The notes below the pieces were generated by a model that ran no database searches, was not told where the DNA came from, and saw only the letters and a program-made list of their open reading frames with translations. Below are positions 24,892 to 33,007 of a stretch of DNA of 41,564 nucleotides, in pieces. The position numbers and the translations under genes were made by a program. Source of the DNA: Streptomyces physcomitrii (GTDB lineage: Bacteria > Actinomycetota > Actinomycetes > Streptomycetales > Streptomycetaceae); NCBI RefSeq assembly GCF_012273655.1, contig NZ_JAAWWP010000014.1, positions 1 through 41,564 of the forward strand, given 5' to 3'. Position 1 is the first letter of the stretch. Every line of letters begins with the position of its first letter.

Positions 24892-25459
24892 CGGCCACCC
24901 CCCGGGCACGATGCCGGTCGGCGAGCACACGCAGCGCGAACGCGTACCAGCGGATGTTCTCCCGCTCGAAGGCCAGACCCCGCGCCAGCGTCAGATACGG
25001 GCCCAGCCGGCGCTCCCCCGCGACGTACTCCTCCTCCGTACGCCCGTCCAGCAGACGGGCACGCGAGCGCTCGTAGTCCTGCAGCTTGCCCCGCGCCGCC
25101 GCGAGCCGGGCCTGAAGATGACCGCGGACACCCGCCGCGTCCCCGAGGTCCACAGCCTCCACCTGGACCAGCAGCTCATCACGGATCGCGGTGGGCCTGG
25201 GCGCACGGGCCGTGAACTCCCACAGCGCCGCACGGCCTGCGTCGGTGAGGGAGAACAGACGCTTGTTGGGACGCCGCTGCTGCTCGACAAGACGAGCCCG
25301 GACCAGGCCCTGGGCATCCAGCCGCTCGAGCTCACGGTAGAGCTGCTGAGGAGTGGCACTCCAGAAATTCGCCACCGCGGCGTCAAAGGACTTGGCCAGG
25401 TCGTAACCGGAGAACTCGCCGTCGGCGAGCGCGGCGAGGATCGCGTTGCGCAGGGCCAT
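24884..25459 (-). CDS. PadR-family transcriptional regulator
   Basis: A 191-residue regulator. The N-terminal winged helix has the PadR pattern: AILAALADGEFSGYDLAKSFD, then TPQQLYRELERLDAQGLV, then the KRLFSLTDAGRAAL wing. The C-terminal part is a helical, Arg/Glu-rich dimerisation domain with a coiled-coil look (QARLAAARGKLQDYERSRARLL), typical of the Vir_act_alpha_C group. The ATG at 25459 begins family-like sequence; the open frame upstream runs into the repeat array. The gene is the first of three overlapping genes with the Tpg-like and Tap-like reading frames. PadR proteins often repress their own operon, so they may control the dose of the telomere-like proteins; this is inference. Confidence 0.9.
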   Translation of the reverse strand: MALRNAILAALADGEFSGYDLAKSFDAAVANFWSATPQQLYRELERLDAQGLVRARLVEQQRRPNKRLFSLTDAGRAALWEFTARAPRPTAIRDELLVQVEAVDLGDAAGVRGHLQARLAAARGKLQDYERSRARLLDGRTEEEYVAGERRLGPYLTLARGLAFERENIRWYAFALRVLADRHRARGVADA

Positions 25460-25849
25460 ACACCCGACCCTACCCCCGCACCCCACACCCCCAGCGACCC
25501 ACCACAACCACACCCCAGAGGCAGGGCGACCACACACCCGGCAAGCCCCCACCACACCACCGGCACAGCCCCCAACCACACCACCGGGACAGGACGGCCC
25601 GCTTCCCCCGGCGAGGGGCAAGCTCACCGCTGGGCACGGCAATCACACACCCAGGCAGGACCGCCGCATCCCCAGGCGAGGGCAGGCGCACCGGCGGGCA
25701 CGGCGTCCACGCACCCGGGCAGGACGACCGCCCCCGGCAGGGCCAACTGCGCCGCCGGGCAGGGAACCCTCCGACGGGACGACCGCATCCCCGGGCAGGA
25801 CACGGCCTCTGGCAAGACGGCCGCGCCTCCAACCAGGGCCAACCGCACT

Positions 25850-26463
25850 CCCGATGAAGGCAACCATCCCCCGTCGGGGCAACTGCCTCCCGAGCGGAAC
25901 GACCGCACACCCGGGTAGGCCACCCTCCGACACGACAGCCACGCTTCCGGGCAGGACGACCGCCCCCTCTGGCGGGACACCCACCGGCAGAGGCAAACCG
26001 CATCCCGGGCAGGCCAACCTCCAGCGGGACGACCGCACCTCCAGCCAGGACCAACCGCATCCCCGGTGAGGCAACCATCCCCCGGGCGGGGCAGGTGAGG
26101 CGACCATCCCCCGGGCGGGGCAACTGCGTCCCGGGCGAGACGAGGCGCCTCCGGGCAGGACACCTCCAACAGGACAGCCGCGCACCCCGGCAGGCCCACC
26201 GAACCGCCGGGCAGGACGATCACACCCCGGGCAGAACGGCCTCATCTCCGGGCAGAGCAACCGCACTTTCCGGCGGGGCCTACCACCCCTGGGCAGGAAG
26301 ACCACACTCCCCGGCAGGCCAACCACGTCCCCGGGCAGGACGACCGCACACCCGGGCAGGGCGACCGCACACCCGATGAAGGCAACCATCCCCCGGGCGG
26401 GGCAACTGCCCCCAGAGCGGGACGACCGCACACCCGGGCAGGCCACCCTCCGACACGACAGCC
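25850..26463. repeat. 91-bp direct repeat pair within the array
   Basis: Segments 25850-25940 and 26372-26463 match over about 91 bp with few differences, both running from CCCGATGAAGGCAACCATCC to CCTCCGACACGACAGCC. A shorter related block occurs twice at about 26070-26138. This shows block duplication, with a shift of about 522 bp, on top of the small unit. Confidence 0.85.
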
Positions 26464-26539
26464 GTATACCCGGGCAGGGCAGCCACACCCCCGGGCAGGG
26501 CACCCCCGGGCGAGGCACCCGGGCGGGGCGACCCCACCC

Positions 26540-26622
26540 CGGCGGGGCCAACCACACCCTCGGGCGGGGCAACCACACCCTCGGGCGGGGCAACCACACC
26601 CTCGGGCGGGGCAACCACACCC
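26540..26622. repeat. Four near-identical 21-bp units
   Basis: Units of GGGCGGGGCAACCACACCCTC start at about 26540, 26561, 26582 and 26603; the last three are essentially identical. This is the most homogeneous, and so probably youngest, part of the array. Confidence 0.9.
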
Positions 26623-26670
26623 GGCAGGCCGACCGCACCGCCGGACAGGACACCCTTCGGCAGGGCGACC

Positions 26671-26869
26671 GCACGCTCTCCAGGCGCTCCCGCCGCTCCC
26701 GCCGCGGAGTGTCGAGCAGCGAGGCGGAGCCGAGGGCGAGCAGGTCGAAAGCGACGAAGGAGGCGGGGGTGCGCTCCGCAAGCAGCAGCACCCGGGAATC
26801 GGCCGGTGGATGCGCTCGGAGAGCACGTCGAAGTCCAGATGCCCGTCGCGGGCGATCACGATCTCGCCC
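26671..26869 (-). pseudogene. Fragment of an ATP-dependent DNA ligase gene
   Basis: About 66 codons on the minus strand read G-E-I-V-I-A-R-D-G-H-L-D-F, then a one-base deletion near 26805 (CACC-GGCC where CACCCGGCC would restore the frame), then RTPASFVAFDLLAL and DTPRRERRERLE. This matches the motif III to IIIa segment of the LigD/LigC-type adenylation domain. The motif I lysine region and the whole C-terminus are missing, and array repeats begin immediately at both ends. It is a dead relic trapped inside the repeat array. The parent gene could have belonged to a non-homologous end-joining system. Confidence 0.8.
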
Positions 26870-27231
26870 GGCGGGCCAACCACACTCCCCCGGCAGAACA
26901 ACCGCACCCTCGGCGGGGCAACCACACCCGGCGGGCCGACCGCGCTCCCCGGGCGGGGCGACCGCCCCTGCGGGCCGGGGATCCGGGAGACCGGGGGGGG
27001 TCGGGATCCGGGCCAGACGGCGGCCCTGGGTGGGGGGTAATCGCATTCCCGGGGCGGGGCAACCAGGCCGGGGGCGCGTGCGTCTTGGAAAGGGAAGGGG
27101 CACCGGCATCGGGGCCCGCGAGGCGACCTGCCCGAAAGATGAGCGGCGCTCAATTCCGGCCACCACCCCGGTCAACGCCTCCCACATACACCGACAATGT
27201 TATGCCGAGGAATTCCCGGCAAATCTCCGCT

Positions 27232-27246
27232 GTTATCGCCGATAAC
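27232..27246. promoter_or_regulatory. Perfect 15-bp palindrome
   Basis: GTTATCG and CGATAAC flank a central C in the A+T-richer 27190-27400 stretch between the repeat array and the LAL regulator. The symmetry and base composition suit an operator. The bound protein is unknown. A small hairpin (CGGGCA/TGCCCG, 27276-27293) lies just after it. Confidence 0.4.
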
Positions 27247-27390
27247 GCATGCAAGAAACGCATCGATAAACAAAACGGGCAAACAAGTGCCCGGAATGCG
27301 GGAGTCCGGAAATCTCTGGCGATAGCCGCGCGGCATCGGTCCCGCGCGAGAACGCGCATTGCACACCGGTTCCCTCTTGGGGGTTTCGTG

Positions 27391-27526
27391 TATGCTGGCC
27401 CTCAATGACGAGAGGCCTGGTGAGCGGGGGTGACGTGACCCCGGCAGTGCTTTGGTGACTTTCGATACGGGTGCACAGGCGCAGCCCGGCCGCAACTCCT
27501 CCGGGGTGACGGCCGGGCGCTTTTTA
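27391..27526 (+). ncRNA. Candidate short RNA or attenuator with intrinsic terminator
   Basis: A -10-like TATGCT at 27391-27396 is followed by a stem (GGGGT 27427-27431 with ACCCC 27438-27442) and then a strong intrinsic terminator: GCCCGGCC (27484-27491) pairs with GGCCGGGC (27511-27518), followed by GCTTTTTAT. A transcript of about 120 nt would end 125 nt before the LAL gene, with no reading frame of its own that I trust. It could be a small RNA or a leader whose terminator controls the LAL gene. No known riboswitch fold was recognised. The terminator itself is much more certain than the RNA. Confidence 0.4.
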
Positions 27527-27650
27527 TGCAAAATTATCGGCCAGTTAATTATGTTTTTACCGGCGGCTCTGGTGGCACCGGCCGGGGGGCGTATAGCTTA
27601 CCCGGGAAACGTGAGCCTTCGCGGACATTTTCCCGCGTCGTATTCGGGGG

Positions 27651-30600
27651 GTGTGGACAGCAGTGTTTTCATTTGCCGGGGCCAAACAATTCGATGCGCA
27701 CTTCGACAAACTGAGGAGAGTGTTCTCCCGCACGCTGCAGGGCGAGGTCGGCGTCGTCCTCGTCGAAGGAGCCGTCGGCTGCGGCAAGACCCACGCCCTG
27801 GACGCCGTCACCGCGCACACCGCGAAAGCGGGCGCACTGGTCCTCAAGGCCTACGGCTCCAGCGCCGACCGCACCGAACTGGGCACACTGCGCCAGCTGA
27901 CCGACTCACCCCGCCTGCCCAAAGCCAGCGCCGAACGACTGCGCCACGCCCTCGCCCCGGCCGACACACCCCCCACCCCACCCGGAGGCGAGAACAGCCC
28001 CCAGACCACCTGCGCCCACCTGCCCGGCGCCCGCGAGTTCCGCGCCGCACTGGTCGAACTCGCCACCCGCGAACCCGTCGTCATCTGCGTCGACGAACTC
28101 CACTCGGTGGACCCGGTCTCCCTCCAATACCTCCTCCACCTCGCCAGCAGCTCCCCCACCGCCAAACTCCTCCTCGTCTTCGCCCAGGCCACCGACACCG
28201 ACCACAAAGACGCCGTCTTCACCACCGAACTCCTGCGCCGCCCCAACTTCCAACGCCTGCGCATCGAACGCCTCACCGCCGAAGAAACCGCCCGCGGCCT
28301 GACCACCCGCCTCGGCCTGCCCTCCCCCTTACACCTGTCATGCACCTGGCACGACATCAGCGGCGGCAACCCCCTCCTGCTGCGCGCACTCATCGACGAC
28401 TACCGCACCACCCCCACCGCCAACACCAGCCCCGCCGGCAGCATCACGGACCACGCCACCAGCGGTGCCACAGGCGGTGCTGCGGGCGGTGCCACAGACA
28501 GCACCACCAGCGGCATCGCAGGCCATGCTGCGGGAAGTGTCACGGGCGACGCCGCGGACAGCACCGGCAGCACTGCGGGCAACACCGCGGAAAGCAGAAG
28601 CGGTTCCGCGAAAGGCGCCGCGGCCGGCCGGGCCAGTACCACGGGCCGCGGCGGTTCCGCCGGGAGCCGGGGCAGCGCCGCGGGGGCCCGGGTCGAGCCC
28701 GTGGTCGGCGACATGTTCCTGCAAGCCGTCCTCACCTGCATCTACCGCAGCGGCCGCACCGTCTCCCAGATCGCCGCCGGCATCGCCGTCCTGGGCACCG
28801 GCACCACCCCCGAACTCCTGGCCCGCCTCCTGAAAACCGCACCCGCCGCCACCACCCGCGCCCTCACCACACTCGAAACCGCCGGACTCCTGAAAAACCT
28901 CACCTTCCGCCACCCCGCCGTCCAGGCAACCGTCCTGGAGAACATGGACGACGACCAACGCCTCGACCTCCACCGACGCGCCGCCACCCTCCTCCACCAA
29001 AACGGCGCCCCCACCCTCAACGTCGCCCGCCACCTCCTCGCCGCCCAGGACGCCCACGAACCCTGGGCCATCCCCCTCCTACGCGACGCCGCCCAACAAG
29101 CCCTCGCCGAAGACGAAGCCAAACTCGCCGTCGCCTGCCTCGAACTCGCCTGCACCACCAGCCACGACCCCGAAGAACAAGCCGGACTCCGCCTGGGCAT
29201 CGCCGGAATCATGTGGCGCCTCAACCCCTCCGCCTCCGAACGCCTCCTCGAAGAACCCCTCGCCGCCCTCCGCACCGGCACCCTCCCCCCCACCCACATC
29301 GGCAGACTCGGCGAACTCCTCCTCGCCCACGGCCGCATCGAAGAAGCCCGCAGCGCACTGGGCCACCTCCACCCCCCCACCACACCCCCCACCAACACCT
29401 CCGTCCTCACCCAATTCCGCATGAACACCCGCTGGACCCAACACACCCCCACACCACAGGCACCCACACCCAGCACAAACAACAGCAGCACACCCGGTAC
29501 ACACCAGACCTGGCCAGACACCCCCACCACCCCACCAGGCACATACGAGACCTGGCAGAACACGAGCAGCACACCGGGCACGTACGAGACCTGGCAGAAC
29601 ACGGGCGCCTCACCGCATGCGCACGGAGCCTGGCCGGGCATGCACGGAGCCTCACCGGACGCCCCCACTCCCCCAGGCACGAACAACGGCACCCCGGACA
29701 CGCACGAAACCCCGCAAGACACGAACGACACACCGGCGGGCGGGCACAGGTCCTGGCCGGGCACGAACAGCACACCGAGCACGGACGAGAACCCTCAGGA
29801 CACGAACACCTCACCGAACACGCACACGACATCGCCGCCGGGCACGTACGGGAGCTCCCCGAGCACGAACCCCGCACCGGACGAGCGCGGAGCCTGGCAG
29901 AGCACGAACCCCGCACCGGACGGACACGCGGCACCGCCGAACGGACACGGGGCGCCGTCGCCGGGAATGCACGGGCCCCCGCCGAACGGGCACGGGGCAT
30001 CGTCGCCGGGCATGCACGGCCCCTCACCGAGCACGCGCAGCACACCGGGCACACACGAGGCCGAGCCGGACACACACCACACACCAGGCAGGCCCGGAAC
30101 AGCACCGGACGGCTATGAAGCCCTACCGGACGCGAACCCCACACCAGGCACACACGGAACCCCGCCGAGCACGAACCCCACCCCGAGCGGACACGGCATT
30201 CCGCCGGGCGGACCCGGGACCCCACCGAGCGGACCCGGGACCTCACCGGACGGACGCGGCATTCCGCCGAGCGGACGCACAGCACCGCCGAATGGACGCG
30301 GAACCTCACCGGGCGGACGCGGAACCTCCCCGGGCGGGCGCGGGACTTCCTCGCTGGGCGGGCGGGCGCGGGCCAAGAAGGGCTCACTGTCCTCGATCAC
30401 CGCGGTCTTCAGCGGCTTCTTCGGCACCGGACAACAAGAGGAATCCCCCCTCGCCGCCGCAGAGAAAGTCCTGGAACTCTCCCCCCTGACCGACGCCACC
30501 TTCGAACCCCTCGTCACCGCCGTCAACACCCTCCTGTTCGCCGGCCGCCCCGACAAAGCCGCCCCCTGGTGCGACGCCCTCATCGACGAATCCCGCCGCC

Positions 30601-31679
30601 GCCGCGCCCCCGGCTGGCGCGCCGTCTTCGCCTCCCTACGCGCCGAAACCGCCCTGCGCATGGGCAACCTCACCGAATCCGCCTCCTACGCCCGCACCGC
30701 ACTGGAAGCCGTACCCGGCCGCGACGGCAGCGTCTTCATCGGCGGCCCCCTCGCCCACCAGATCCTCGCCTACACCGCCATGGGCAAATACGACACCGCC
30801 GCCCGCCACCTCAGCCACCCCGTCCCCGACGCCCTCTTCCGCAGCGTCTACGCCCTCTCCTACACCCGCGCCCGCGGCCGCTACTACCTCGCCACAGGCC
30901 GCACCAACGCCGCCCTCGGCGAACTCCTCATGACCGGCAAACTCGCCCAACGCTGGGACATGGACGAACCCGCCCTCCTCCCCTGGCGCACCGACGCCGC
31001 CGAAGCCTGGCTCCACCTCGGCGAACACGACAAAGCCACCACCCTCCTCACCCAACAACTCACCAAAAACAACACCGACCCCCGCGTCAAAGGCACCACC
31101 CTCCGCCTCCTCGCCCACACCACCACCCCCCACAAAAAAACCCGCCTCCTCACCCAAGCCATCGAACAACTCCAACGCTCAGGCGACCGCCTCGAACTCG
31201 CCCGCGCCCTCGCCGACCTCGCCCACACCCTCCACCACACCGGCGACCCCACCCGCGCCACCACCCTCACCCACCGCGCCTGGCACATCGCCAAAGAATG
31301 CGGCGCCGAACAACTCGCCCACCACATCCACCACCCCCACAACCCCCACCACCACACCGAAACCCACCACCCCACCAACACCCCCCACCCCACCAACCCC
31401 CACCCGAACACCCCCCACACACCCACCCCCACCACCCCACCCACCCTCACCCCCCACAACCCCCCACCCCCCACCCCCACCACCAAACTCAGCCAATCCG
31501 AAACACGCGTCGCCACCCTCGCCACCCACGGCCACACCAACCGCGAAATAGCCGCCACCCTCTACATCACCATCAGCACCGTCGAACAACACCTCACCCG
31601 CATCTACCGAAAACTCCACATCCAAAACCGCCACCAACTCCCCACCGCACTCCACCCCCACACCAACAAAACCGCATAA
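27651..31679 (+). CDS. LAL-type LuxR regulator with large low-complexity insertions
   Basis: A 1342-residue regulator of the large ATP-binding LuxR family. The Walker A is GAVGCGKT (residues 40-47) and the Walker B is VVICVDE (143-149), within an AAA/STAND ATPase. TPR-like helices follow, and the C-terminal LuxR helix-turn-helix is SQSETRVATLATHGHTNREIAATLYITISTVEQH (about 1281-1315). Three low-complexity stretches interrupt it: Ala/Gly/Thr/Ser at about 253-345, Pro/Thr/Gly/Asn at about 572-906, and a His/Pro/Thr run at about 1220-1280. LAL proteins are usually 850-1000 residues, so about 400 residues are additions. GTG 27651 or GTG 27663 could start it; the G-run at 27646-27651 favours the second. 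Its targets are unknown. Confidence 0.9.
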   Translation: MWTAVFSFAGAKQFDAHFDKLRRVFSRTLQGEVGVVLVEGAVGCGKTHALDAVTAHTAKAGALVLKAYGSSADRTELGTLRQLTDSPRLPKASAERLRHALAPADTPPTPPGGENSPQTTCAHLPGAREFRAALVELATREPVVICVDELHSVDPVSLQYLLHLASSSPTAKLLLVFAQATDTDHKDAVFTTELLRRPNFQRLRIERLTAEETARGLTTRLGLPSPLHLSCTWHDISGGNPLLLRALIDDYRTTPTANTSPAGSITDHATSGATGGAAGGATDSTTSGIAGHAAGSVTGDAADSTGSTAGNTAESRSGSAKGAAAGRASTTGRGGSAGSRGSAAGARVEPVVGDMFLQAVLTCIYRSGRTVSQIAAGIAVLGTGTTPELLARLLKTAPAATTRALTTLETAGLLKNLTFRHPAVQATVLENMDDDQRLDLHRRAATLLHQNGAPTLNVARHLLAAQDAHEPWAIPLLRDAAQQALAEDEAKLAVACLELACTTSHDPEEQAGLRLGIAGIMWRLNPSASERLLEEPLAALRTGTLPPTHIGRLGELLLAHGRIEEARSALGHLHPPTTPPTNTSVLTQFRMNTRWTQHTPTPQAPTPSTNNSSTPGTHQTWPDTPTTPPGTYETWQNTSSTPGTYETWQNTGASPHAHGAWPGMHGASPDAPTPPGTNNGTPDTHETPQDTNDTPAGGHRSWPGTNSTPSTDENPQDTNTSPNTHTTSPPGTYGSSPSTNPAPDERGAWQSTNPAPDGHAAPPNGHGAPSPGMHGPPPNGHGASSPGMHGPSPSTRSTPGTHEAEPDTHHTPGRPGTAPDGYEALPDANPTPGTHGTPPSTNPTPSGHGIPPGGPGTPPSGPGTSPDGRGIPPSGRTAPPNGRGTSPGGRGTSPGGRGTSSLGGRARAKKGSLSSITAVFSGFFGTGQQEESPLAAAEKVLELSPLTDATFEPLVTAVNTLLFAGRPDKAAPWCDALIDESRRRRAPGWRAVFASLRAETALRMGNLTESASYARTALEAVPGRDGSVFIGGPLAHQILAYTAMGKYDTAARHLSHPVPDALFRSVYALSYTRARGRYYLATGRTNAALGELLMTGKLAQRWDMDEPALLPWRTDAAEAWLHLGEHDKATTLLTQQLTKNNTDPRVKGTTLRLLAHTTTPHKKTRLLTQAIEQLQRSGDRLELARALADLAHTLHHTGDPTRATTLTHRAWHIAKECGAEQLAHHIHHPHNPHHHTETHHPTNTPHPTNPHPNTPHTPTPTTPPTLTPHNPPPPTPTTKLSQSETRVATLATHGHTNREIAATLYITISTVEQHLTRIYRKLHIQNRHQLPTALHPHTNKTA

Positions 31680-31686
31680 AAAGGCT

Positions 31687-31782
31687 GTCCCTTATGGCAA
31701 GTTTCGAAGGGACGGCGCATACAGCACTGCCGTGTGAACACGGCCCGCTCGTCATCTCGTCATCTCGTCATACGGAGCGGGC
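31687..31782. terminator. Hairpin cluster between convergent LAL and DinB-like genes
   Basis: Three stems lie in the 106-bp gap: GTCCCTT (31687-31693) with AAGGGAC (31707-31713); GCCGTGT (31729-31735) with ACACGGC (31738-31744); and GCCCGCTC (31743-31750) with GAGCGGGC (31775-31782). The last loop is made of three tandem CTCGTCAT units (31748-31771). Together they probably end transcripts from both sides. Confidence 0.6.
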
Positions 31783-31785
31783 CCG

Positions 31786-32370
31786 CTACGAGTTGATCGA
31801 GGCGGCCGACCTGGCGGCCCGCTCGATTTTCGCGCAGTGGGCTGCGCGGGCTTGCTCGTCGATGTGCTTCTCGTTCTCGGGGCGCACCCCGGTCCGGCCG
31901 TCGAGGTTCTCGCGCAGGATGTCGGCGTGCCCGGTGTGCCGGATGGACTCGCCGAGGACATGGACCAGGACGGCGAACAGATTCGTGTTGGGGTGCGGCT
32001 CCGGCCACCACGGCACATGGCCGGGGGCGTCGAGGGGCAGCTCGTCGATCGTCGCGTCCGAGTGTTCCCACGTACGCCGGTAGAACCCGACGATCTGATC
32101 GCGGGTCTCGTCCTCGGTCGCCCACAGGTCGCTTCCGTCGGAGTCCTGCCATCGGGGCAGCGGTTCCGGGGAAGGGCGGTCGAAGACCTCGCCGAAGTAC
32201 CGGGCCTCGACGGTGGCCACGTGTTTCACCAGGCCGAGGAGATTGGTCCCGGTCGCCGTCAGGGGCCGGCGGGCGTCGTATTCGGACAAGCCGTCGAGCT
32301 TCCAGAGCAGCGCCTCGCGGTCCCGGCGCAGTCGTCCGTGCAGATTGCCCTTCGCGAATTCATCGATCAT
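31786..32370 (-). CDS. DinB-family (DUF664) protein
   Basis: A 194-residue protein of the DinB/DUF664 four-helix-bundle superfamily, which includes metal-binding proteins and thiol-dependent S-transferases. Recognisable parts are LRRDREALLWKLDGLSEYDAR, NLLGLVKHVATVEARYFGEVF, and the C-terminal His motif ESIRHTGHADILRENLDG. The three metal-ligand histidines of the fold appear to be kept (H of KHVA and both of RHTGH). The ATG at 32370 matches the usual family start; an ATG at 32388 is also possible. It is convergent with the LAL gene and divergent from the PPOX-type gene. Its reaction is unknown; detoxification with mycothiol is known for some relatives. Confidence 0.88.
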   Translation of the reverse strand: MIDEFAKGNLHGRLRRDREALLWKLDGLSEYDARRPLTATGTNLLGLVKHVATVEARYFGEVFDRPSPEPLPRWQDSDGSDLWATEDETRDQIVGFYRRTWEHSDATIDELPLDAPGHVPWWPEPHPNTNLFAVLVHVLGESIRHTGHADILRENLDGRTGVRPENEKHIDEQARAAHCAKIERAARSAASINS

Positions 32371-32478
32371 GCGGCATGAGCCTGCCATGGGGCTGATGCC
32401 CGGCAGGCCTCGACCCCCGCGCCGTCCAGCGCCCGGATCCGCCGACCCGGCTCCCCGGTCAACACGGCGATCTCTTCC

Positions 32479-32516
32479 TTGACCTCACACCGGTGTCAGG
32501 GTTGATGATCTTTCCA
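32479..32516 (+). promoter_or_regulatory. MerR-type promoter, probably leaderless
   Basis: TTGACC (32479-32484) and GATGAT (32504-32509) are separated by 19 bp, the over-long spacing typical of MerR-controlled promoters. Between them a near-perfect dyad, centred on ACACCGGTGT (32487-32496) and flanked by CCTC and CAGG, fills the spacer. A start site seven bases after the -10 would be the A of the ATG at 32516, giving a leaderless message, which agrees with the absence of a ribosome site. The MerR-type regulator would be encoded elsewhere. Confidence 0.6.
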
Positions 32517-32947
32517 TGACCACTGCCTCGTTCGACCCGCACGCGCTGCTCGCCCGCAGCAGCCTCGGTGTCCTCGCCACGATCAAGGCCGACGGATCGC
32601 CGCAACTCTCCCCCGTGCAGCCGTTCTACGACCGCGCCGCCTCGACTCTGTACGTGTCGACCACCGCGAGAACGGCCAAGATCGCCAATCTGCGCCGCGA
32701 CGCACGAGCCGCCCTGGAAGTCACCAGCCCCGACGGCAGGTCCTGGGCCACGGCCGAGGGCACCGCCCGGATCACCGGCCCCGGCAGCGATCCGCACGGG
32801 CCCGAAGTCGAAGCACTCGTCGACTACTACCGCCGGGCCGCCGGGGAACACCCCGACTGGGACGAGTACCGCTCGGTGATGGTCTCCGACCACCGCGTAC
32901 TGATCCAGATCGACGTCACCCACGTATACGGGGCCGACCTCGGCTGA
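32516..32947 (+). CDS. PPOX-class F420-type oxidoreductase
   Basis: A 143-residue split-barrel protein of the pyridoxamine-oxidase-like fold, closest in pattern to the small F420-dependent group (Rv1155-like, TIGR03618): LLARSSLGVLATIKADGSPQLSPVQPFYD, then STTARTAKIANLRRDARAALEVTS, then EGTARITGPG. Such proteins bind F420 or flavin and reduce small molecules or scavenge cofactors. The ATG at 32516 is the only good start, with no ribosome site, which fits the leaderless promoter. It is convergent with the kinase gene. The cofactor is inferred from family, not visible residues. Confidence 0.88.
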   Translation: MTTASFDPHALLARSSLGVLATIKADGSPQLSPVQPFYDRAASTLYVSTTARTAKIANLRRDARAALEVTSPDGRSWATAEGTARITGPGSDPHGPEVEALVDYYRRAAGEHPDWDEYRSVMVSDHRVLIQIDVTHVYGADLG

Positions 32948-32969
32948 AACGGGCCGGAGACCCGCGCTG

Positions 32970-32991
32970 CCCGCCGTCGCCAGGCGGCGGG
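32970..32991. terminator. Hairpin between convergent genes
   Basis: CCCGCCG (32970-32976) pairs with CGGCGGG (32985-32991) around an 8-nt loop in the 60-bp gap between the PPOX-type and kinase genes. Confidence 0.6.
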
Positions 32992-33007
32992 GGCCGGGCG
33001 GCGCGGC

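Larger units (their letters stand above)
25515..27068. repeat. Degenerate array of about 21-bp repeats
   Basis: For about 1.5 kb the plus strand is built from imperfect 19-22 bp units, consensus GGGCAGGRCRACCRCACNCCC, interrupted once by a ligase gene fragment. Unit lengths of 20, 21 and 22 break any reading frame, and open frames through it are Pro/Arg/Gly/Cys-rich with no family likeness, so it is most likely non-coding. Larger blocks within it are duplicated. It lies just upstream of the PadR-Tpg-Tap-like operon. Confidence 0.85.

Noticed and set aside
26540..26622. CRISPR-like 21-bp repeats
   Set aside because: There are no unique spacers between units and no cas genes nearby.
25643..27187. 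A 514-codon minus-strand open frame through the repeat array
   Set aside because: It is made of Pro/Arg/Gly/Cys repeats with drifting period, has no ribosome site or family match, and crosses the frameshifted ligase relic in the wrong frame for half of it. Stops are simply rare in such G+C-rich repeats.
27452..30118. An 888-codon Pro/Arg/His-rich open frame overlapping the LAL gene
   Set aside because: It is a shadow of the LAL gene in another frame. The LAL frame keeps ATPase, TPR and LuxR motifs along its whole length.
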